NCBI GenBank assembly: GCA_963820995.1
Contig: CAWGCL010000004.1
Location: 186,001 to 250,000, forward strand
DNA length: 64,000 bases
Direction of reading: 5' to 3'
Origin: JAGTVG01 sp963820995
GTDB lineage: Bacteria > Bacteroidota > Bacteroidia > Cytophagales > Cyclobacteriaceae
Shown: positions 15,741 through 25,769 of the stretch, piece after piece
Layout of the letters: every line of letters starts with the position of its first letter
How positions within the stretch are numbered: the stretch's first letter is position 1
The notes under the pieces: generated by a model
What the model saw: only the letters and a program-made list of their open reading frames with translations
What the model was told of the DNA's origin: nothing
Databases searched by the model: none
Made by a program: the position numbers and the translations under genes

Positions 15741-18700
15741 ATGACGTTAAAATTACTAAACAGGCTAATACTGCTATCAAGGCCACCGGTAATTGCTTTA
15801 AGTTTATTACTGGTTGTTTTATTAGCTGTAAATGCTCATGCACAAATTACTGTGAAGGGAACAGTGACAGACAGCGAAAATTATTCCGGGCTTCCTGGTG
15901 TAAATGTTGTTATAAGTGGGACTGCTATAGGCACAATTACCGACATCGATGGGAATTATGTCTTGGAAGTTCCGGATGGAGAGGCTGTTCTGGTATTCAG
16001 TTCAGTAGGATATTCTACTTTTGAAACGAAGGTAGGGTCCAGAACTGTTATTGATATCCCGATGATTGCGGAAACCACAGCCCTTGATGAAATTGTGGTG
16101 GTAGGGTATGGTACCCAGCAGAAAATAACTGTGACTGGTGCCGTTGTAGATGTAAAAGGGACAGAGCTGGTGAAATCTCCCGCCATTGACATGACCAACT
16201 CACTGGCAGGACGAATGGCCGGTGTTCAGGTGGTTCAGAGTGATGCAGAACCAGGGCTGGATGCTGCTGAAATAAGAATTAGGGGTAGTAATACCATGGG
16301 AGATACACGGCCACTGATCGTGATCGATGGTATTCCTGACAGAGATGGAGGATTTGGTCGTTTAAATCCACAGGACATTGAGTCAATTTCCGTATTGAAA
16401 GATGCATCTGCAGCTATTTATGGTGCAAGGGCTGCAAACGGTGCCATCATTGTCACGACCAAAAGAGGTACGACTGGCAAACCAACGGTTAACTTTGATT
16501 TTAACCAGGGATGGGCACAACCAGTTGTGATTCCTGAAATGTCGAATGCTGTTGAATACGGCAACATGATCAATGAGCAGCCCATTTATAACTCAATTCC
16601 AGTTAATGAATGGGGAGCTGCCTGGGAAAGTATCCAGAATACTGGTGTTTATCAATCACCGACACCTGGTATTACCTCATTAAGTGCAACCTATTCACCT
16701 GAGGATATGCGTCAATTCGCTGACGGATCAGATCCTTGGGGACACCCGGATACGGATTGGTTTGGTGATGCATTTCAGAAGTGGGCTCCACAAAGCAGGT
16801 ATGATGTGCAATTATCAGGAGGGGCGCAGAAAGTGCGATATTTTGCTTCAGTAGGTTACCTGAACCAGGATTCCTATTATAATAATTCCGCCACATTTTA
16901 CAAGCAATATTCTGCAAGGATCAACCTGGATGCCGATATAAGTGACTATTTTAAAATTGATCTTGGTTTGATGGGACGCAGGGAAGACAGGAACTTTGCC
17001 ACACAGGGCAGGGGTGCCATCTTCCGCATGTTAATGCGTGGACGTCCAACTGAACCTGAGATATGGCCAACTGGCGAACCAGGCCCTGATATTGAAAACG
17101 GACAGAACCCGATTGTGGTTACAACAAATCAGACAGGATATGATCGCCAGCCAACAGACTATTTCCAGAGTAATGGTAAACTGACCATCTCTCAGCCATG
17201 GGTAGACGGATTAAGACTTGAATTGAGCGGTGCGATTGATTATCGGTCAGGTACCCGAAAATTATGGCAGGTACCATGGGAATTGTATTACATGGTAGGC
17301 CGCAATCCGGACAATACGGGCATATTGGAACCATCTGTTCGATCCAGCTATTCAGATCCACGCTTACAGCAGGAATTTGAAAACGCATTAAATACAAACC
17401 TTACAGCTAACTTAATCTATGATCATACCTTTGGAGATCATAGGATAAATGCTTTGCTGGGGGTTCAGAAAGAACAATTCGAGGGAAGTGATTTCCTGGC
17501 CTATAGAAGAAATTATATTTCCGGCGCGGTTGACCAGCTTTTTGCTGGTGGTTCAGACCTGCAAAATACCGGAGGTAGTGCCTATAACAGAGCCCGGTTA
17601 GGATATTACGGAAGAGCTCAGTACGACTACAAACAGAAATACCTTGTAGAATTCATTTTCAGATACGATGGTTCTTATATCTTTCCTGAAAATGATAGAT
17701 TTGGATTCTTCCCTGGTATATTAGCCGGTTGGAACATCTCCAATGAGAATTTCTTTGATGTAAGCTGGGTCGATTACTTGAAAGTAAGATCATCTTATGG
17801 TACCATGGGTAATGATGTGGTTGTATTTGATGATGTCCTACAGGAATATGCATTCCTTTCGACTTATGCTTTTGGAGAATATCCCATCAATAATGCCGTT
17901 CAGACTACATTATATGAAACTGTACTCGCTAATCCTAATTTTACATGGGAGAGGGCCCGTAATTTTAATGTGGGTTTAGATGCTACTTTATTTAACAACA
18001 GCTTTGACATAACCCTTGAATATTTCTATAATAAAAGGGATAATATCCTTATCCAGGAGACTGGTTCTACACCTGCCTCTTCAGGTATAGCTGATCTCTT
18101 GCCTCCGGTCAATGGTGGCCAGGTTGATAATTCTGGATTTGAATTCAGTTTCCTGTATAGCAACAATAAATCCGCTGTACGCTGGAATGTGGGGGTTAAT
18201 GGAGGATATGCAAAGAACAAAGTTGTTTTCATGGACGAAATACCCGGAGCACCGGAATATCAATGGCAGGAGGGGAAACCTATCGATGCATACCTGGTAT
18301 ACCAATCTGATGGTGCATTCAGGGATCTTGAAGAGATCGCAGCCAACACATTGGATTACAGTGGAGTGACTTCCGAACTCAAACCTGGGGATATGAAATT
18401 TAAGGATGTGGATGGAAATGGCATTATAAATGGTGATGACCAGGTCCGAATAGACAATAGTATTGATCCTACATGGAACTATGGAGCTACATTTAATCTG
18501 TCCTGGAAAGGATTTGATTTTTCATTGTTATTCCAGGGGGCTGCCGGTAATATGCTGCGTATCTATACCGAATCAGGAGATATCGGAAATTATCTGAAGT
18601 ATGTACATGATAACCGATGGACCATCGATAATCCAAGCAGTGAACATCCAAGAATTGCCAGTCGTGGGAACACCTATTATACAGATGGTGGTTATGGAAA

Positions 18701-18935
18701 TAATACATATTATTTATTTAGTATGAATTATATTCGTTTGAAAAACATGGAGATTGGATATAGTATTCCTATGGGCAGTCAAAATGTTCTGCAAAGGGCC
18801 AGGGTATATCTTAGAGGATTTAACGTAGCCACCATTGCTGCTAATAATATCTATGATCCTGAAAGTGACAATTCAGCCGGGACCAATTATCCTCAGGCCA
18901 GAATTATAAGTTTAGGTGCTAGTCTAACATTCTAA
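15741..18935 (+). CDS. SusC/RagA-family TonB-linked outer-membrane transporter
   Basis: I chose the ATG at 15741, which gives a long signal peptide ending 'LAVNAHAQ'; the frame extends back to a TTG at 15717. A carboxypeptidase-regulatory-like domain ('TVKGTVTDSENYSGLPGVNV', with 'GTITDIDGNY') is followed by the TonB box region ('DEIVVVGYGTQQKITVTGAV'), the plug with 'VLKDASAAIYGARAANGAI', and a beta-barrel that ends 'SLGASLTF'. The 1064 residues are full length and undamaged. It is translated 12 bp before the SusD gene. Such pairs bind and import oligomers, usually glycans, but the substrate cannot be read from sequence. No extracytoplasmic STN signalling domain is present. Confidence 0.95.
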   Translation: MTLKLLNRLILLSRPPVIALSLLLVVLLAVNAHAQITVKGTVTDSENYSGLPGVNVVISGTAIGTITDIDGNYVLEVPDGEAVLVFSSVGYSTFETKVGSRTVIDIPMIAETTALDEIVVVGYGTQQKITVTGAVVDVKGTELVKSPAIDMTNSLAGRMAGVQVVQSDAEPGLDAAEIRIRGSNTMGDTRPLIVIDGIPDRDGGFGRLNPQDIESISVLKDASAAIYGARAANGAIIVTTKRGTTGKPTVNFDFNQGWAQPVVIPEMSNAVEYGNMINEQPIYNSIPVNEWGAAWESIQNTGVYQSPTPGITSLSATYSPEDMRQFADGSDPWGHPDTDWFGDAFQKWAPQSRYDVQLSGGAQKVRYFASVGYLNQDSYYNNSATFYKQYSARINLDADISDYFKIDLGLMGRREDRNFATQGRGAIFRMLMRGRPTEPEIWPTGEPGPDIENGQNPIVVTTNQTGYDRQPTDYFQSNGKLTISQPWVDGLRLELSGAIDYRSGTRKLWQVPWELYYMVGRNPDNTGILEPSVRSSYSDPRLQQEFENALNTNLTANLIYDHTFGDHRINALLGVQKEQFEGSDFLAYRRNYISGAVDQLFAGGSDLQNTGGSAYNRARLGYYGRAQYDYKQKYLVEFIFRYDGSYIFPENDRFGFFPGILAGWNISNENFFDVSWVDYLKVRSSYGTMGNDVVVFDDVLQEYAFLSTYAFGEYPINNAVQTTLYETVLANPNFTWERARNFNVGLDATLFNNSFDITLEYFYNKRDNILIQETGSTPASSGIADLLPPVNGGQVDNSGFEFSFLYSNNKSAVRWNVGVNGGYAKNKVVFMDEIPGAPEYQWQEGKPIDAYLVYQSDGAFRDLEEIAANTLDYSGVTSELKPGDMKFKDVDGNGIINGDDQVRIDNSIDPTWNYGATFNLSWKGFDFSLLFQGAAGNMLRIYTESGDIGNYLKYVHDNRWTIDNPSSEHPRIASRGNTYYTDGGYGNNTYYLFSMNYIRLKNMEIGYSIPMGSQNVLQRARVYLRGFNVATIAANNIYDPESDNSAGTNYPQARIISLGASLTF

Positions 18936-18947
18936 AAATATATAGTT

Positions 18948-20831
18948 ATGAAAAGAAAATTAATTATACTGGGAATATTTTTAGTATCGATATTTGTTCA
19001 TGTATCTTGTAATAAGGACTTTCTGAATACCGAACCACTGGATAAGGTGGCCAGTAGTGCCACCTGGGCAGATGGACCGCTTTCAGAAGCATTTATATAC
19101 AACATCTACTCATATTTGTACTATGCCGGATTTCATGAGGAGGTGCTGGCGTCTCTAAGCGATGAAGCCATGTTTACCCATGGAAGGTCATATAAGATCA
19201 CTACAGAGGGTACCGAAACGCCATCGAATATGGGGTGGTTCAATGATACCTTCAGTTGGGGTAATATGTGGGAAGCCATCCGGCAGGCCAATGTGGCACT
19301 TACAGGAACTTCCTGAATCTACTTTCGATGACGATGTTCTTCGGAATCGCTTAATTGCAGAAGCTCATTTTCTTAGAGCTTACTATTATCATCAGTTGTT
19401 AAGGCATTGGGGTGGAATTCCTATTATTGACACTCCTTATGGCCTTGATGATGAGTATAGTATTGAAAGAAGCAGTTTTGCTGATTGTATCAATTTCATA
19501 GTAAGCGATCTTGATAATGCTGCGACTATGCTGGATGGTGTTGAGGAAACACCTGGCCGGGCATCACGTGTTGCAGCCCTTGCGCTTAAATCAAGGGTGT
19601 TATTATATGCTGCAAGTGATTTGCACGATGCTGCAACTGCCCAATCCAATTCTTCATTACTGGCAGGTTATGGAGATATAGATTTGGTTGCATATACCGG
19701 CGGAAGCCAGGATGCCAGATGGGCAGCTGCGAGAGATGCTGCACAAGCTGCATTAAGTGAAGCTACTGGATGGAAACTGGATCTTACTCGCACCTGTTAG
19801 CCGTGAAGAGGGAATAGCCAATTATGTTTCCCTTTATTGTGGAGGACAGAGTGCTGTCGGTGACGCAGGAGCCGCTGTTGAATTGTTATTCCAGCGAACC
19901 CATACTGCCCAATATACAGTTGAAAATGACTGGCCGCTGGGAGGTATTAATTTCGGTATTAATAATGGGCCGAATGGGTACCACAACTGGGCAGGTAATA
20001 CACCTATCCAGCAATTGGTTGACGATTATGAAATGATGGACGGTTCTACTTTTGATTGGAACAATCCGGCGCATGCTGGCGCTCCATATACAGATCGTGA
20101 TCCAAGGTTCTATGCCATCTATTTTATATGATGGTGCAGACTGGAAACCCCGTCCTTCAGATGTTGCATCTTTCGATCCTGCCAATCAAGTGCAAACCGG
20201 ATATTATGACGATGGAGCTGGTGGTGTGATCAATGGTATAGACACACGGGATGCTGCACTGGAAAGCTGGAACGGTAGTCGATCACATTATTATGTGCGT
20301 AAGTTTATCGATCCGGATCCTGCATTGTCGGATGACTTTTCTTCAGCCCAGACCATACCATGGCCTTTCCTTCGAACAACAGAACTTGTGTTGAATTATG
20401 CCGAAGCATTGTATGAAACAGGTGATGAAGAGGGTGCCCGGGAACAACTGAACAGGATTCGATTCAGAGCCGGTATGCCTGCAGTAACGGATTCCGATAC
20501 CGATCTCTGGAACCGGATCGTTAATGAGCGCAGGATTGAACTGGCGTACGAAGAACACAGGTAGTTCGATTGTAAACGTTGGATGATCGCTCCAACGACA
20601 ACAGGTAGCGGTATTCAGGATATTAATATTACGGCAACACTTATACCCGGTCAGACACCTCATGATCCTTATCGGTATGATCCGACGGTATATAGTTACG
20701 AATATGTACCGGCCAGCAATACTGAAACTGAGGTCCGTACCTGGCATGATAAGATGTATTTCCGTCCTATATCAAGGGATGAAATGAACCGAAATGAACT
20801 TTTGGTAAATAATCCCGGATATTCGGAATAA
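18948..20831 (+). pseudogene. SusD/RagB-family lipoprotein with three frame breaks and one nonsense codon
   Basis: The N-terminus is a lipoprotein signal ('IFVHVSCNKDFLNTEPLDKV') of the SusD type. Family landmarks then appear in successive frames: 'AIRQANVAL', 'LIAEAHFLRAYYYHQLLRHWGGIP', 'ASRVAALALKSRVLLYA', 'DPRFYA', 'SILYDGADWKPRP', 'FLRTTELVLNYAEALYETG', 'IVNERRIELAYEEHR', 'FDCKRW' and 'NNPGYSE'. Breaks lie near 19306, 19785 and 20110, each repaired by removing one base. In addition TAG at 20562-20564 replaces the Tyr that normally follows 'EEHR'. Repair gives 626 residues. The partner susC is intact, so loss of susD, if real, would leave the transporter without its surface lid. Confidence 0.88.
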
Positions 20832-20860
20832 TTTTAAGTAATTCTTTGAATAAAAATGAA

Positions 20861-20894
20861 GGAGGTTGTCTCAGATGAGGCAGCCTCTTTTACT
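20861..20894 (+). terminator. Rho-independent terminator after susD
   Basis: Eleven-base arms GAGGTTGTCTC and GAGGCAGCCTC pair fully if two G-U pairs are allowed, with a 4-base loop (AGAT), followed by TTTTACTTTT. It lies 30 bp after the SusD stop, as expected for the end of the susCD transcript. Confidence 0.7.
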
Positions 20895-21010
20895 TTTGTG
20901 CCAGACCGATATTTAGGTTAATTTGAATAGTTAAACTAATCATTTTGACCTTGGAAACGAGAGAAGGCAGCCTCAGATAGGTTTTATCCATTTCGTAAAA
21001 AAGGAATCTC

Positions 21011-21187
21011 TCAGTCTATTGATTACAATCTTCTGATCTCAATATCAGGCTCTGTATTTCATGGTATTGATTTCTTGTTCTAACTTTACTATCCTTAATC
21101 CCCTGTTCAATTTCCTGCGCTCAATCTCCCGTCCTCAGTCTCCTGCTTCCAATCTTCCGTTCTCAATCTTTTTCTTTTAGTCTAATG
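21011..21187. repeat. Degenerate 14-bp periodic repeats flanking the satellite
   Basis: Before the regular array the sequence already shows a 14-base period: units such as CGCTCAATCTCCCG, TCCTCAGTCTCCTG, CTTCCAATCTTCCG and CTCTCGATCTCCTG share the pattern nnCTCnAtCTcCtG. Moving left the units become less similar. This looks like the older edge from which the 56-bp units grew. Between the susD terminator and here (20895-21010) I see nothing else. Confidence 0.7.
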
Positions 21188-21803
21188 CTCTCGATCTCCT
21201 GCCCTCGACCTCCTGCGCTCAGTCTACTACTCTCGATATCCTGCTCTCAATCTCCTGCCCTCGACCTCCTGTGCTCAGTCTACTACCCTCGATATCCTGC
21301 TCTCAATCTCCTGCCCTCGACCTCCTGTGCTCAGTCTACTACCCTCGATATCCTGCTCTCAATCTCCTGCCCTCGACCTCCTGCGCTCAGTCTACTACTC
21401 TCGATATCCTGCTCTCAATCTCCTGCCCTCGACCTCCTGCGCTCAGTCTACTACTCTCGATATCCTGCTCTCAATCTCCTGCCCTCGACCTCCTGTGCTC
21501 AGTCTACTACCCTCGATATCCTGCTCTCAATCTCCTGCCCTCGACCTCCTGCGCTCAGTCTACTACCCTCGATATCCTGCTCTCAATCTCCTGCCCTCGA
21601 CCTCCTGTGCTCAGTCTACTACCCTCGATATCCTGCTCTCAATCTCCTGCCCTCGACCTCCTGTGCTCAGTCTACTACCCTCGATATCCTGCTCTCAATC
21701 TCCTGCCCTCGACCTCCTGCGCTCAGTCTACTACCCTCGATATCCTGCTCTCAATCTCCTGCCCTCGACCTCCTGCGCTCAGTCTACTACTCTCGATATC
21801 CTG
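21188..21803. repeat. Eleven tandem copies of a 56-bp unit built from four 14-mers
   Basis: Each 56-bp unit is four 14-mers: CTCTCAATCTCCTG, CCCTCGACCTCCTG, CGCTCAGTCTACTA and CTCTCGATATCCTG, with only C/T changes at a few places between copies. 'GATATCCTG' recurs every 56 bp from 21235 to 21795. One strand is strongly pyrimidine-rich. As 56 is not a multiple of 3, all three forward frames stay open (up to 235 codons) and encode the same Ser/Leu/Pro-rich repeat; this is a property of the repeat, not evidence for a protein. Decayed 14-mers continue to about 21840. No unique spacers exist, so it is not CRISPR. From 21841 to 22015 only a short palindrome (AGAGGATCCTCT, 21941-21952) stands out. 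Confidence 0.95.
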
Positions 21804-22015
21804 CTCTCCATCACCTGATCCTCTATTTCTATACTCCTGATCTCTGCCGCATTTCACTTGCTTATACCTTCCGAAGTTTCAAAACCAAATAATTCCAGGT
21901 TCCATCTCATATACTAATCTGTTAAACTGCAAAATTGGTAAGAGGATCCTCTACATAAGATATTTCAAAATCATGTATATTTCTTCAGACACAATTGATT
22001 ATCTTTCGAGCTCAA

Positions 22016-25000
22016 ATGAAAAGGAAGTTTAATATATTATCCGTTCTATGGCTGGTAGGTCTGCTTCTGATGACTTGTAACACAAAGGATCAGAACCAGG
22101 AACCCATATCCCAGTCCCAAACTTTATTTAGACTTCTCCCACCGGAAAAAACGAATGTCACTTTCCAGAACAGGATCATTGAAGGATTAAATACCAACGT
22201 ATTGATGTATGAATATTTCTACAATGGTGCCGGCGTTGCAGCAGGCGACCTCAATAACGACGGTCTGGAAGACTTGGTCTTTACCAGCAATATGGAATCC
22301 AATGCTCTTTACCTGAACATGGGGGATTTTAAATTCAAAGAAGTAGGTGCAACCGCCAATATCCAGGGAAGGCCGGGGCCATGGAAAACAGGTATTACAA
22401 TGGCTGACGTTAATGGAGATGGTCTGCTGGACCTATATGTTTGTTATTCTGGTAAAATGGCCCCACAAAAAATGGTCAACCAACTGTTCATCAATCAGGG
22501 AGTAGGTCAGGACGGTATTCCACGATTTGCAGACCGGACCCGGCAGTATGGCCTGGAATTTCCTACCAATACAACCCATGCTGTATTCTTTGATTTCGAC
22601 AGGGATGGCGACCTTGATCTTTTTATTTTAAACCATCACCCGGATTCACTTCCCAAGTTAAATGAAGAAGATACCGAAAAGGTCCTTCAAATTGATGACC
22701 AGGTGCACGGTGTTCGTTTATTGAGAAATGACAATGGTATATTTAAAGATGTTACAATCTCCGCCGGTTTCATCAGCTCACCCATAACCTATGGTCTGGG
22801 AGCCGGTGTGGCAGATATCAACCTGGATGGCTGGACCGACATCTATATATGCAATGACTTTTCCCTTCCTGATTATCTGTATATCAACAATGGTAATGGG
22901 ACTTTTACAGATCGCTTACAAGAGAAATTAGGCCATACCAGTTATGCATCCATGGGGAATAATGTGGTTGATATTAATAATGACGGACTCCCGGATATTT
23001 TTTCATTGGATATGTTACCGGAAGATAACAGAAGGCAGAAACTACTTCTTGCCCCTAATGATTATGATTTCTTCAATTTAAACCTCAAGCTTGGTTTTTA
23101 TTATCAGTATTTGCGAAGCATGCTACATCTGAATAATGGCAATGGCACTTTTAGCGAAGTAGGACAAATAGCAGGTATTGCAGCCACAGATTGGAGCTGG
23201 GCCCCGGTATTTGCAGATTATGATAACGATGGATGGAAAGACCTCATGATCACAAACGGCTATTTAAGGGATTATACAAATATGGACTTTCTAAGGAATA
23301 TGGACATGTTTGTAAAAAGTAATCCTCAATTGAACCGAAATGATGTGCTCCATCTTGTCAACACCATGCCTGAAACAGAATTGCACAATTATATATTCAA
23401 GAATAATAAGAATGCAACCTTTGCAAAAACCAATGCTGAGTGGGGATTAACCGAAGGATCATATAGCAACGGAATGGTATACGTAGACCTTGACAATGAT
23501 GGGGATCTTGAAATTGTTACAAACAATATCAATAAACCTGCTTTCATTTATGAAAACAAAACCAATGAACTAAGTTCAAATAATTATTTAAAGGTCAGGT
23601 TGTTAGGTGCAAGAAAAAACAGGTTCGGACATGGCGCGAAAGTGTATATATATTCCGGGGATCAGCTACAGATGCTGGAACAACAAACTGCCAGAGGTTA
23701 TCAATCGAGTGTATCCCCATTGTTACATTTTGGACTTGGAGAAATTTCAAATTTAGATTCCGTAAAAGTTATCTGGTTAGGAGGGATGTCAGAAACCATG
23801 GTTAATGTATCTTCAAGTCAAACGGTTGAGTTCAAAGAGGAGAATGCGAAAATTAACTATCAAAAACCTTCTCTAGCTAAGGGCCTGTTTTCCGAAATAA
23901 GATCTCCAATTAATTTTAAACATTCAACTTTAGAAGTTAATGATTTTAAACGCCAGCCACTCATGCTGAATGCAAAATCATTCGAAGGGCCCTGTATGGC
24001 CAAAGCGGATATAAACGGGGACCAATTGGAAGATATTTTCATTGGTGGCGGGCCAGGACAGGCTGGTAAATTGTATATACAGCTGAAATCTGGTTTTAAG
24101 GAAATTTCCCCCACTTCCTTTCAGATGGATCGCGCCTGTGATGATGTTGACGCTGTCTTCTTTGATGCAAATAGTGATGGATACCATGATTTATATGTCT
24201 GTTCAGGCGGGTATCATAATTATCGCCCCACTGATGTTGCCCTGAATGATCGTTTATATCTCAATGATGGTAAAGGAAATTATACAAAAGCGAACAGCGC
24301 CCTTCCGGAAAGGTTAATCAGCAGTGGATGTGTATCAGTAAATGATGTAAATGGTGATGGTTCAATTGATGTTTTTACTGGTGGATTTGTCGTTCCCGGC
24401 AGGTATCCCGAAATTCCCTCCAGTGCATTATTGATAAATGATGGTAAAGGAAATTTCAGTGATCAGACGAATAGCATCGCGCCTGGATTGGATAAAATCG
24501 GAATGGTTTCAGATGCATCCTGGGCTGACCTGGATGGTGATGGTATTGAAGAATTGATTACGGTTGGACAATGGATGCCGGTATCAATTTTTGGAAAAGA
24601 TGACGAGATTTTGGTTAACCGAACCAATGATTTCTTTAAGCGTACATATAGCGGCTTCTGGAATACAATCCTGATCGATGATTTTAATAATGATGGGAAG
24701 GCTGATTTAATTGCCGGGAACCTAGGAGAGAATTCACAAATAAGGGCGACAGAAAAGGAACCAGCCGACCTGTATTACAAGGATTTTGACAATAATGGCT
24801 CAGTCGATCCAGTGATTTGTTTCCACATTCAGGGTGTCAGCTATCCTTATGTCACCAGGAAAGAACTAATTGCCCAGATTCCGAGAATGGGACAGAAGTT
24901 TCCTGACTTTAACAGTTATGCAGATGCAACAATACAGGATATTTTCACTGATCAGGAATTAAAAGATGCAGGACATCTTACTGCTAACCACAGCCGAACA

Positions 25001-25351
25001 ACATATTTTGAACAAGATGATGAAGGAAAATTTTATGATAAGGGATTGCCAATTGAAGCACAATATGCACCCGTATTTACCATAAATATATTGGATTATG
25101 ATCAGGATGGGAACAAAGACCTTCTGCTATGTGGAAATATAAACAATGCAAGGATACGGTTTGGCAAATATGATGCAAACTATGGATTAATGCTCAAGGG
25201 TGATGGAAGAGGTGGGTTTCAAACTATTGTTCAATACCGCTCAGGGTTTAAACTGAAAGGGGATATTCGCAGTAGCCTTGTATTGAATGACAAGATCCTG
25301 TTTGGAATTAACAATCAGGATATAAAAGCTTACCAACTGAATAGTCACTAG
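22016..25351 (+). CDS. FG-GAP/VCBS-repeat, ASPIC-UnbV surface lipoprotein (intact)
   Basis: The ATG at 22016 gives a good lipoprotein signal ('LWLVGLLLMTCNTKDQ'); an upstream TTG at 21995 adds only seven residues. The 1111 residues hold many FG-GAP/VCBS-type motifs of the form D-x-N/D-x-D-G-x-x-D ('DLNNDGLEDLVF', 'DVNGDGLLDLYV', 'DFDRDGDLDLFI', 'DINNDGLPDIFS', 'DYDNDGWKDLMI'). An ASPIC-UnbV region follows ('HGAKVYIYSG', 'ARGYQSSVSPLLHFGLG'), and then a second propeller ('DINGDQLEDIFIGGG', 'DVNGDGSIDVFTGG'). It is a close relative of the broken gene at 11756-15093. I infer a surface binding protein using calcium-stabilised propellers with the SusCD pair. There is no catalytic domain. Confidence 0.9.
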   Translation: MKRKFNILSVLWLVGLLLMTCNTKDQNQEPISQSQTLFRLLPPEKTNVTFQNRIIEGLNTNVLMYEYFYNGAGVAAGDLNNDGLEDLVFTSNMESNALYLNMGDFKFKEVGATANIQGRPGPWKTGITMADVNGDGLLDLYVCYSGKMAPQKMVNQLFINQGVGQDGIPRFADRTRQYGLEFPTNTTHAVFFDFDRDGDLDLFILNHHPDSLPKLNEEDTEKVLQIDDQVHGVRLLRNDNGIFKDVTISAGFISSPITYGLGAGVADINLDGWTDIYICNDFSLPDYLYINNGNGTFTDRLQEKLGHTSYASMGNNVVDINNDGLPDIFSLDMLPEDNRRQKLLLAPNDYDFFNLNLKLGFYYQYLRSMLHLNNGNGTFSEVGQIAGIAATDWSWAPVFADYDNDGWKDLMITNGYLRDYTNMDFLRNMDMFVKSNPQLNRNDVLHLVNTMPETELHNYIFKNNKNATFAKTNAEWGLTEGSYSNGMVYVDLDNDGDLEIVTNNINKPAFIYENKTNELSSNNYLKVRLLGARKNRFGHGAKVYIYSGDQLQMLEQQTARGYQSSVSPLLHFGLGEISNLDSVKVIWLGGMSETMVNVSSSQTVEFKEENAKINYQKPSLAKGLFSEIRSPINFKHSTLEVNDFKRQPLMLNAKSFEGPCMAKADINGDQLEDIFIGGGPGQAGKLYIQLKSGFKEISPTSFQMDRACDDVDAVFFDANSDGYHDLYVCSGGYHNYRPTDVALNDRLYLNDGKGNYTKANSALPERLISSGCVSVNDVNGDGSIDVFTGGFVVPGRYPEIPSSALLINDGKGNFSDQTNSIAPGLDKIGMVSDASWADLDGDGIEELITVGQWMPVSIFGKDDEILVNRTNDFFKRTYSGFWNTILIDDFNNDGKADLIAGNLGENSQIRATEKEPADLYYKDFDNNGSVDPVICFHIQGVSYPYVTRKELIAQIPRMGQKFPDFNSYADATIQDIFTDQELKDAGHLTANHSRTTYFEQDDEGKFYDKGLPIEAQYAPVFTINILDYDQDGNKDLLLCGNINNARIRFGKYDANYGLMLKGDGRGGFQTIVQYRSGFKLKGDIRSSLVLNDKILFGINNQDIKAYQLNSH

Positions 25352-25394
25352 ATTCACGCACGAGTAATATAAAGAAAGAATCGAATTTAACATG

Positions 25395-25769
25395 TCAAAC
25401 TTTTTTCAGTTTGTGACTAACAATAAACAAAATCCCGACCAATATAAATGGAAAGGTGATAGTCATAATGATCCCAAGACTGATCCATATAGACTCATTC
25501 ATTTTATAATTCATGTTAAAAATAAAGGGAGTTAATACCAGTCCAATTGTTATGAATATTATTCCACCAATAAATTCCTTATACCATGCAAAGATTAAAA
25601 TGCCAAGTAAAATTAAAGATGGGATGAGGTGCATAATGAAGGCTCCAAGTTGTTGCCATATAGTAAGACCAGGTTCAAATGCGTCAGCAGCAAACATACT
25701 AATGAACAATATGGCAAGGATGCATATTATCCTTGGAAGCCAGTGAAAAAAGGTTTTTGAATTTTTCAT
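25395..25769 (-). CDS. Small four-helix membrane protein (DUF7670-like)
   Basis: The 124-residue protein has four hydrophobic segments (about 10-30, 38-62, 66-86 and 95-118). The text 'WLPRIICILAILFISMFAADAF', split by the first helix, and 'HLIPSLILLGILIFAWYKEFIGGIIF' agree with a family of small Bacteroidota membrane proteins (DUF7670) of unknown role. It is convergent with the FG-GAP gene and shares its strand with CotH, but lies 130 bp downstream of it, so an operon is not certain. Confidence 0.7.
   Translation of the reverse strand: MKNSKTFFHWLPRIICILAILFISMFAADAFEPGLTIWQQLGAFIMHLIPSLILLGILIFAWYKEFIGGIIFITIGLVLTPFIFNMNYKMNESIWISLGIIMTITFPFILVGILFIVSHKLKKV

Noticed and set aside
20562..20564. 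TAG as pyrrolysine in susD
   Set aside because: The residue corresponds to a structural Tyr in the family and the rest of the gene is broken anyway.
21188..21803. CRISPR array
   Set aside because: The whole 56-bp unit repeats with no unique spacers, and no cas gene is present.
21185..21892. Three long overlapping frames in the tandem array as real genes
   Set aside because: They are a by-product of a 56-bp repeat without forward stops; all encode the same short repeat and have no flanking protein features.
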